Of a stretch of 11,204 nucleotides of DNA, positions 5,729 through 11,204 are shown one piece after another. The notes under the pieces were generated by a model that was given only the letters and a program-made list of their open reading frames with translations, was not told the origin of the DNA and did no database searches. The translations under genes and the position numbers were made by a program. The DNA is taken from contig JABFXM010000584.1 in assembly GCA_013361745.1 (NCBI GenBank), forward strand, positions 1 to 11,204. Reading direction: 5' to 3'. The first letter of the stretch is position 1. Every line of letters begins with the position of its first letter. The DNA comes from Gemmatimonadaceae bacterium (GTDB lineage Bacteria; Gemmatimonadota; Gemmatimonadetes; Gemmatimonadales; Gemmatimonadaceae).

Positions 5729-7771
5729 ATGAGCGCAGAGCCCGCCCGGCGTGCGTCGGATCCTGCGGCGAAGAAATTGACCGACCCAGTAGCTGTTTCC
5801 CCTCCGCCGGAGCCGCCCGCGGCACCAGCGGCCCCGGCCGCGCCCACGGACACGGCCACGCGTCCCATGTACGAACCCGCGGCGCATCGCCCCCTCCGCC
5901 CGACCGGAAAGAATCTCGCCCTCCTCGGGCTGACGGCGCTCGGCGTCGTCTATGGCGACATCGGCACCAGCCCGCTCTACGCGCTCCGCGAGTGCTTCAA
6001 GCCGGAGTACGGGCTCGGCGCGACGCAGAGCAACGTGCTCGGCGTGCTCTCGCTCATCGTCTGGTCGCTGCTTTTCGTCGTCAGCATCAAGTACATAGTC
6101 TTCATCATGCGCGCGGACAATCGCGGCGAGGGAGGAATCCTCGCGCTCCTCGCGCTTCTTCTGCAGCGGACGCACCGGACCGCTGACTCGCGGATCCGCG
6201 CGACGCTGATCATGCTCGGCCTGTTCGGCGCGGCGCTGCTGTACGGCGACGGGATCATCACGCCGGCGGTCTCGGTCCTCTCGGCGGTCGAGGGTCTCGA
6301 GGTCGCGACCCCCGCGTTCGCGCACTGGGTCGTTCCGCTGACGCTGATCATACTCTTCGGGCTGTTCATGCTGCAGAAGCTCGGGACGGCGCGCGTGGGA
6401 GTGTACTTCGGCCCCGTGATGCTGATCTGGTTCGCGGCGATCGGCGTCCTCGGGCTTCGCGAGATCTCGATGTCTCCCGGGATCCTGCGCGCGATCTGGC
6501 CGGGATACGCGATCGGCTTCTTCTTCGAGCACAACCTGCGCGCCTTCTTCGTGCTCGGCGCGGTCGTGCTCGCGGTGACGGGAGCGGAAGCGCTGTACGC
6601 GGACATGGGGCATTTCGGGAAGCGGCCGATCCGTGCCGCCTGGTTCGTCGTCGCGCTTCCCTGCCTGCTGCTCAACTACTTCGGGCAGGGCGCGCTCGTG
6701 GTGCGGAACCCCATGGCGAAGGACAGCCCGTTCTGGATGCTGGTTCCGCAGTGGGGATTGATCCCGATGGTGGTGCTCGCGACGCTCGCCGCGATCATCG
6801 CTTCGCAGGCACTGATTTCGGGCGCCTTCTCGCTGACGCAGCAGAGCGTGCAGCTCGGCTACTCGCCGCGCGTGCAGATCATCCACACCTCGCGCAAGGA
6901 AGTCGGCCAGGTCTACATCCCCGAGGTGAACTGGGCGCTGATGGTCGGCTGCCTCGTGCTCGTCCTCGCCTTCCGGAGCTCGGGCGCGCTCGCCGCGGCC
7001 TACGGGATCGCGGTGACGGGAACGATGGCGATCACGACGATGCTCTTCGCGGTCGTCGCCCGCTCGCGCTTCGGCTGGTCGCGGCTGACGGTCTCCGCGC
7101 TCACGGCGCTCTTCCTCCTCGTCGATCTCGCCTTCCTGCTCGCGAACGTGATCAAGGTGGAGCACGGGGGCTGGGTCCCGCTCGTCATCGCGGTGGTGGT
7201 CTTCACGCTGATGAGCACCTGGAAGCGCGGGCGCGCGCTGCTCGGCGAGCTGCTGCAGCGCGGCTCCCTCCCGCTCAACTTGTTCCTCGAGGACGTCGAG
7301 CGCCGGCGTCCGCCCCGCGTCCCGGGAACCGCGGTGTTCATGACATCCTCCGCCGACGGCGCTCCGGTGGTGCTGCTGCACCACGTGAAGCACAACAAGG
7401 TGCTGCACCAGCAGGTGGTGCTGATGTCCGTCACGGCCGAAGAGGTGCCCGACGTGCCGCAGAGCGATCGCGTGACGCTCGAGGAGCTCGGCCACGGGTT
7501 CTTCCGCGTACGGGCGCGCTACGGCTTCATGGAGTCGCCGGACGTCGAGGACATCCTCCACTGCGCCGCGCAGGCCGGCCTCCAGGCGAAGGCGCAGGAG
7601 ACGAGCTTCTACCTCGGGCGCGAGCGTCTCATCCCGCGCAAGAAGGGCGGGATGCAGAAGTGGCGGAAGAAGCTGTTCGTGCTGATGTCGCGCAACGCGC
7701 GCTCGGCAACGGAGTTCTTCAACATCCCGCCGAACCGCGTGGTGGAGCTGGGGACACAGCTGGAGTTCTGA
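5729..7771 (+). CDS. kup: Kup-family potassium uptake transporter
   Basis: This inner-membrane proton-coupled K+ importer of the KUP/HAK/KT family has 680 residues (E. coli Kup has 622). The family signature LGVVYGDIGTSPLYALRE begins near residue 71, with Asp77 equivalent to the conserved helix-1 Asp23 of E. coli. ALLYGDGIITPAVSVLSAVEG and TGAEALYADMGHFGKRPIR are further signatures. About 12 hydrophobic helices run to about residue 505; the rest is the cytoplasmic C-terminal domain (from FLEDVERRRPPRVPGTAVFM to PNRVVELGTQLEF), complete. The start ATG at 5729 is preferred over a TTG at 5705. No clear Shine-Dalgarno is seen. The first 60 residues form an unusual Ala/Pro-rich extension (SPPPEPPAAPAAPAAP) before the first helix. 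The next gene on the same strand is separated by a long palindrome, so kup is probably transcribed alone. Confidence 0.95.
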   Translation: MSAEPARRASDPAAKKLTDPVAVSPPPEPPAAPAAPAAPTDTATRPMYEPAAHRPLRPTGKNLALLGLTALGVVYGDIGTSPLYALRECFKPEYGLGATQSNVLGVLSLIVWSLLFVVSIKYIVFIMRADNRGEGGILALLALLLQRTHRTADSRIRATLIMLGLFGAALLYGDGIITPAVSVLSAVEGLEVATPAFAHWVVPLTLIILFGLFMLQKLGTARVGVYFGPVMLIWFAAIGVLGLREISMSPGILRAIWPGYAIGFFFEHNLRAFFVLGAVVLAVTGAEALYADMGHFGKRPIRAAWFVVALPCLLLNYFGQGALVVRNPMAKDSPFWMLVPQWGLIPMVVLATLAAIIASQALISGAFSLTQQSVQLGYSPRVQIIHTSRKEVGQVYIPEVNWALMVGCLVLVLAFRSSGALAAAYGIAVTGTMAITTMLFAVVARSRFGWSRLTVSALTALFLLVDLAFLLANVIKVEHGGWVPLVIAVVVFTLMSTWKRGRALLGELLQRGSLPLNLFLEDVERRRPPRVPGTAVFMTSSADGAPVVLLHHVKHNKVLHQQVVLMSVTAEEVPDVPQSDRVTLEELGHGFFRVRARYGFMESPDVEDILHCAAQAGLQAKAQETSFYLGRERLIPRKKGGMQKWRKKLFVLMSRNARSATEFFNIPPNRVVELGTQLEF

Positions 7772-7775
7772 CGGC

Positions 7776-7963
7776 GGGGCGATGCACGCTCAGGCGAACC
7801 AGCGATGCACGCGTCAACGATACCGCGATCCACGATGCGCGATGAACGAAGGGGCGTCGGTCAGCCACGCAGCGCCGACCGACGCCCCTTCGTTCAGCGT
7901 GCATCGTTCACCGCAGTATCGTTGACACGCCTTCCGCTCGTTCGCCTGCGGGTGCATCGCCCC
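7776..7963. repeat. 188-nt imperfect palindrome filling the kup-M14 gap
   Basis: The left arm 7776-7862 and right arm 7877-7963 are both 87 nt. They are reverse complements at 72 of 87 positions by my alignment, with no gaps, around a 14-nt loop (7863-7876). Both the inner 20 pairs and the outermost 12 are perfect; mismatches cluster between. Within the arms, short units such as GATGCACGC and GATGCGCG recur. The element starts 5 nt after the kup stop and ends 25 nt before the M14 start. It codes for nothing I can support. It could be a MITE/REP-like repeat, a terminator or a remnant of an inverted duplication. Confidence 0.85.
7843..7896 (+). terminator. Perfect 20-bp core stem, probable terminator of kup
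   Basis: The palindrome's core pairs 7843-7862 with 7877-7896 without mismatch (TGAACGAAGGGGCG at the outer end) over a 14-nt loop. RNA from kup would fold into this very stable hairpin about 70 nt after the stop. No U-tract follows, so termination would have to work without one, or the hairpin may instead protect the 3' end of the mRNA. Confidence 0.5.
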
Positions 7964-7988
7964 ACTTTCCCGGACCACACCCCCTCGC

Positions 7989-10862
7989 ATGCCCTCTAGA
8001 GTCGTCCCTTCGTCGCTCGTCGCCCTGGCGTTTCTCGCGTTCGTCCCGCCGGCCTCCGCCCAGCGCGCGTCGGGCGACTCGGTGCGTGACGACCGCGCCT
8101 TCTCCTTCTACGATCGCGGTCCGTATCGCGCCGGCGTCCCGCGTCCCGAGCAGATCCTCGGCTACGACGTCGGCGAGATGAACACGCAGTTCGCGCTGCA
8201 GGAGAAGGCGCTCCTCGCCATCGCCGACGCGGCGAAGGACCGCGTGCGCGTCGAGACGATCGGGTCGAGCTACGAGCGGCGGACGATGCGGCTGTACATC
8301 GTGTCGGCGCCGGAGAACATTGCGCGGCTCGACGCGATCAGAAAGTATCTCGACCGGCTCGCCGATCCGCGCGGCGCGTCGCAGGGGGAGCTGGACGCGA
8401 TCGCCGCGCGCACCCCCGCGGTGGTGATGATCAACGAGAGCGTGCACGGCAACGAGTCGCCGGGATTCGAGGCAGGGATGCAGACGCTGTATCAGCTCGC
8501 GGCGAGCGAGGAGCCGGCGACGCTGAACATGCTGAAGAGCACCATCGTCGTGCTCAACCCGAGCACGAACCCCGACGGCCACGAGCGCTTCGCGGTCTGG
8601 TACAACTCGATCGGCGTCCGCACTCCCGACACCTTCTCGCTGGAGAAGGACGAGCCGTGGAGCATCCAGGGGCGATTCAATCACTACCGGTTCGACATGA
8701 ACCGCGACGTGATGACGACGACGCAGCGCGAGGCGCAGACGCTCGTCCGCGCGATGCTGCGCTGGCATCCGATGGTCGCGATCGACCAGCACGGGCAGGT
8801 CACGACCTATTTCTTCCCGCCGACCGCGGCGCAGCTCAACCAGAACTTCGACCAGACCTTCGTCCGCTGGATGGAGATCTACGGGCGCGGGAACGCGGCG
8901 GCGTTCGACCGCTACGGGTGGATGTACTACTCGCGCGACGTCTTCGATTTCTTCGGGCCCTTCTACTGGGACAGCTGGCCGTCGCTGAACGGCGCGATCG
9001 GGATGACGTACGAGACGGACGGCGGCGGATGGAAAGGCATCCTCTGGCGGCGCGAGGACGGCTCGATCGTCTCCTTCCGCGACGGGATCGCGAAGCATTT
9101 CACGACCGCGCTCGCGACGATCCAGACGACCGCCGATCACCACGCCGAGCGGGTGCGCGACTATCTCGCCTTCCGGCAGTCGGCGGTCGCGGCCGGGCGC
9201 ACGGGGACGATGAAGCGCGTCGTGCTCGTGCCGTCGAGCGATCCCGGGCGCGCGGCGGAGCTGGTCGCGACGCTGCTGCGCGGCGGGATCGAGGTCCGGC
9301 GAGCGAGCGCGCCCTTCACCTCGTCGAAGGCACACGCCTACGCCGACGACGCGACGGGCTCGCGGCGATTCGACCCCGGCGCGTACGTGATCGACCTCGC
9401 CCAGCCGCAGGGGCGCGTCGCCAAGGCGATCCTCGAGCCTAACGCCGGCTTCGACTCGGCGTTCGTGCGGGCGCAGCTGGCGCGCTACCGGCGCAACATC
9501 CGCCGCGGCGCCAACGCGCCACGCGAGGGCTACGAGTTCTACGACGTCACCGCCTGGTCGCTCCCGGTGACGTTCGGCGTCGAGGCATACTGGACGGAGG
9601 ATGCGCCCGGCGTCGAGGGCGCGCTGCTCCAGCTTCCCGCGGAGGAGCCGGCGCTGCCGCAGGCGCAGACCTCGGCGCGACTGGTCGGCGGCGAGCTGCT
9701 GCCGGTGGACGTGGCGAGTGGTGTCGCGGGCGGCGTCGCGCGGCGCGCGCAGTCCGCGTACCTGTTCAGCGCGGAGCGGAACGGCTCGGCGCGTCTCGCC
9801 TACCAGCTGCTCATCGAGGGCTATCGCGTCAGCTCGGCGACGCGGCCAGTCGAGGCGGACGGGAAGACGTGGCCGCGCGGGACGTACATCGTGCGCGTCG
9901 CGCGGAACGACACGACGCTGCCGACGCGGATCGACGCGCTCGCTCGCGAGAGCGGCGTCGAGGTCACGGGAGTGAACAGCGCGTTCAGCGCGTCGGCGCA
10001 GTACGGGATCGGGTCGGAGATCATCGTCGACCTGAAGGCGCCGCGGATCGCCCTCGTCGGGGACGACGGGGTCAACCAGACGTCCTATGGCGCGATCTGG
10101 TGGAGCTTCGAGCGGCGGTACGGGATCCACTTCACCCCCGTCGCGATGCGCTGGCTCGCATCGGGGGATCTCTCGGCGTTCAACGTCATCATCATTCCCG
10201 ACGCATCCGGGAGCGCGCTGAACAGGACGTTAGGCAAGGACGGCGCCGACCGGCTGCGGGCCTGGATGCAGACGGGGGGCACGCTGGTCACGATGGGAGG
10301 TGCGTCGGAGTGGGCGGCGCGGGAGAGCGTGAGCCTCACGAGCTCGCGCACGGTCGGCGCCGGCGCCGAGCGCGACACGACCGGAATCCCCAGCGCGACG
10401 ACGGACACCGCGGCGGCGAAGGCGCGTGGACGCGAGAAGACGGACGACCGCTCGCGGGCACAGGACGATCTGCTCGCGACGACGAGTCCCTCGGCGACGA
10501 ACGCGACGCCGATCGAGCTCGCGGGGAGTCACTTCGACGTCGTGCTCGATCGCACCCACTGGCTGACGCAGGGCTACGAGCAGCCGCGGATCACGGTGAT
10601 GATGTCGGGGAGCAGCTTCTTCAAGCTGTCGAAGGAGGGCGCGAACGTCGCCGTCTTCCCCACGACCGGGACGCTCCACCGCGCGGGATTCGTCTGGCCG
10701 AACAACACCGAACGCCTCCTCCGCGGCACCGCCTTCCTCATCGAGGAGCCGATCGGCGACGGACATCTGGTGCTCTTCGCGAACGACCCGATGTTCCGCG
10801 GCTGGTGGCGCGCGCTCGATCGCCTGGTGCTGAACGCGGTGCTTCTGGGCCCGGCGATGTGA
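7989..10862 (+). CDS. Secreted M14-family zinc carboxypeptidase-like protein with C-terminal amidotransferase-like domain
   Basis: This large exported metallopeptidase-like protein of 957 residues starts with a Sec signal peptide at 1-24 (VALAFLAFVPPASA, cut before QRAS). The M14 domain spans about 50-400. The zinc ligands are His153 and Glu156 (ESVHGNESPG) and His268 (AIDQHGQV). Asn238-Arg239 (FDMNRD) are substrate-binding residues, and Glu342 (MTYETDGGG) is the likely catalytic base. The His268-to-Glu342 spacing of 74 equals that of pancreatic carboxypeptidase A, so the active site looks complete. From about 683 (PRIALVGDDGVNQTSYGAIWW) to 780 there is a Rossmann-like, class I amidotransferase-like segment, then a low-complexity Ser/Thr/Ala part and a final beta-rich region ending HLVLFANDPMFRGWWRALDR. 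Role: probably extracellular peptide degradation. The start has no clear ribosome-binding site. Leu748 uses TTA inside CGTTAGGC. Confidence 0.9.
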   Translation: MPSRVVPSSLVALAFLAFVPPASAQRASGDSVRDDRAFSFYDRGPYRAGVPRPEQILGYDVGEMNTQFALQEKALLAIADAAKDRVRVETIGSSYERRTMRLYIVSAPENIARLDAIRKYLDRLADPRGASQGELDAIAARTPAVVMINESVHGNESPGFEAGMQTLYQLAASEEPATLNMLKSTIVVLNPSTNPDGHERFAVWYNSIGVRTPDTFSLEKDEPWSIQGRFNHYRFDMNRDVMTTTQREAQTLVRAMLRWHPMVAIDQHGQVTTYFFPPTAAQLNQNFDQTFVRWMEIYGRGNAAAFDRYGWMYYSRDVFDFFGPFYWDSWPSLNGAIGMTYETDGGGWKGILWRREDGSIVSFRDGIAKHFTTALATIQTTADHHAERVRDYLAFRQSAVAAGRTGTMKRVVLVPSSDPGRAAELVATLLRGGIEVRRASAPFTSSKAHAYADDATGSRRFDPGAYVIDLAQPQGRVAKAILEPNAGFDSAFVRAQLARYRRNIRRGANAPREGYEFYDVTAWSLPVTFGVEAYWTEDAPGVEGALLQLPAEEPALPQAQTSARLVGGELLPVDVASGVAGGVARRAQSAYLFSAERNGSARLAYQLLIEGYRVSSATRPVEADGKTWPRGTYIVRVARNDTTLPTRIDALARESGVEVTGVNSAFSASAQYGIGSEIIVDLKAPRIALVGDDGVNQTSYGAIWWSFERRYGIHFTPVAMRWLASGDLSAFNVIIIPDASGSALNRTLGKDGADRLRAWMQTGGTLVTMGGASEWAARESVSLTSSRTVGAGAERDTTGIPSATTDTAAAKARGREKTDDRSRAQDDLLATTSPSATNATPIELAGSHFDVVLDRTHWLTQGYEQPRITVMMSGSSFFKLSKEGANVAVFPTTGTLHRAGFVWPNNTERLLRGTAFLIEEPIGDGHLVLFANDPMFRGWWRALDRLVLNAVLLGPAM

Positions 10863-10868
10863 AGGGAG

Positions 10869-10959
10869 GGGAGTAAGGCGAGTAAGGGGAGTAAGGGGAG
10901 TAAGGCGCTGCCAGTTGCAGTCACTTACTCCCCTTACTCTCCTAACTCTCCTTACTCCC
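10869..10959. terminator. Hairpin of four 9-nt units per arm between convergent genes
   Basis: The left arm 10869-10904 is four consecutive 9-mers of GGGAGTAAG type (the second is GCGAGTAAG). The right arm 10924-10959 is four reverse-complement 9-mers (CTTACTCCC, CTTACTCTC, CTAACTCTC, CTTACTCCC). The arms pair at 33 of 36 positions. The 19-nt loop has its own CTGC/GCAG stem (10908-10911 with 10917-10920). The element begins 6 nt after the M14 stop and overlaps the end of the PDZ gene, so it probably ends transcription in both directions. Confidence 0.75.
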
Positions 10960-11204
10960 TGACAAGGACCTTCTTCCCCTTCCGCAGCACGACGTAGTCG
11001 TGCGGAGCGTCGGCGGTGATCGTCACGTCGCGGACGGCCGAGCCGTCGATGCTGATGATGACGTCCCCGGCGTGGAGCGCGGCCCAGTCGCCGCTCGACT
11101 CGAGGACGAGATAGCCCTCTTCGCTGCCCTTGCCGAGGTATTCGGCGAGCTCGCGCGTCACGGGCGCCAGCGAAAGGCCGGGGATCACGATGCGGCCGGA
11201 CGCA
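10952..11204 (-). CDS. PDZ-domain protein, C-terminal part (N-terminus outside window)
   Basis: The minus-strand frame is open to the window edge, so the 5' part is missing. A GTG at 11188 is in frame, but the residues before it (ASGRI) continue the same style, so it is probably internal. The visible 84 residues form one PDZ domain: the carboxylate-binding region (LAPVTRELAEYLG), EEGYLVLESSGDWAALHAGDVIISIDGSAV (the GDVI/IDG core) and a last strand (DYVVLRKGKKVLVRE). Such domains follow a signal peptide and helical part in small envelope proteins, or a protease domain in HtrA types; which applies here cannot be seen. The stop TAA (10954-10952) lies in the outermost 9-nt unit of the neighbouring hairpin. 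Confidence 0.85.
   Translation of the reverse strand, partial: ASGRIVIPGLSLAPVTRELAEYLGKGSEEGYLVLESSGDWAALHAGDVIISIDGSAVRDVTITADAPHDYVVLRKGKKVLVRE

Noticed and set aside
5666..7561. A 631-codon open frame antisense to kup
   Set aside because: It is His/Arg/Asp/Glu-rich with no domain, as expected for the antisense of a GC-rich gene; kup itself is unmistakable.
7922..7950. TTGACA at 7922-7927 as the -35 box of the M14 gene
   Set aside because: No acceptable -10 hexamer lies 16-19 nt downstream (the sequence there is GC-rich), and the word is part of the palindrome arm.
7719..7999. Small open frames in the kup-M14 gap (minus 7719-7904, plus 7805-7999) as genes
   Set aside because: They overlap the large palindrome, have no ribosome-binding site and mirror each other because of the inverted repeat.
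7908..10130. A 740-codon open frame antisense to the M14 gene
   Set aside because: It has the same Arg-rich composition without motifs, and the sense strand has a signal peptide and a full M14 active site.
10869..10959. CRISPR array
   Set aside because: Units are 9 nt, directly adjacent without spacers, and inverted in the second half.

Overview
The window is about 70% GC, densely packed and chromosomal in character. The best fit is Gemmatimonadota (Gemmatimonas/Gemmatirosa-like). This rests on recognisable protein styles rather than an rRNA gene: a TonB-type protein that begins MFATLLE, an HDIG-domain protein with HEYTPSESLRKHMLAVEAAMR, an ECF/anti-sigma pair with a YWDGLESRI motif, and a PDZ protein with PVTRELAEYLG. 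No rRNA, tRNA, CRISPR array, transposase or phage gene is visible.

Layout. (1) 1-2805, plus strand: the 3' part of an EmrA/HlyD-type efflux adaptor, an EmrB/QacA-type (DHA2) 14-helix drug exporter, and an HDIG-domain hydrolase 5 nt behind it. (2) 2834-4238, plus strand: a compact unit of ECF sigma factor, one-helix anti-sigma-like protein and Spy/CpxP/CnrX-like periplasmic sensor. The two junctions are one-base TGATG overlaps, so translation is probably coupled. (3) 4348-5429, minus strand: a TonB-like gene and exbD with a 4-nt ATGA overlap and no exbB in view. (4) 5729-7771, plus: a Kup-family potassium transporter. (5) 7989-10862, plus: a large secreted M14 zinc carboxypeptidase-like protein. 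(6) 10952-11204, minus: the C-terminal part of a PDZ-domain protein, cut by the window edge.

Region 1 exports drugs or other toxic compounds through a tripartite EmrAB-type pump. Region 2 looks like a self-contained envelope-stress or metal-sensing switch, analogous in parts to CnrH/CnrY/CnrX. It may be partly co-transcribed with the pump genes 28 nt upstream. Region 3 would energise outer-membrane transport.

The most striking points are not the gene families. (a) The TonB-like gene has an in-frame TGA at codon 17, exactly between its start segment and its membrane anchor. (b) The efflux adaptor has no stop codon before the exporter starts; one substitution would restore a stop 4 nt upstream of that start. 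(c) The gap between kup and the M14 gene is almost entirely a 188-nt imperfect palindrome with two 87-nt arms. (d) The convergent M14/PDZ junction is a 36-bp hairpin built of four 9-nt units per arm, and one unit supplies the PDZ gene's stop codon. (e) The octamer CGTTAGGC occurs four times and contains the only two TTA leucine codons I can find. Together these show that most gaps here hold strong inverted repeats or G-rich short repeats, and that two point anomalies at stop codons deserve checking against reads or relatives.
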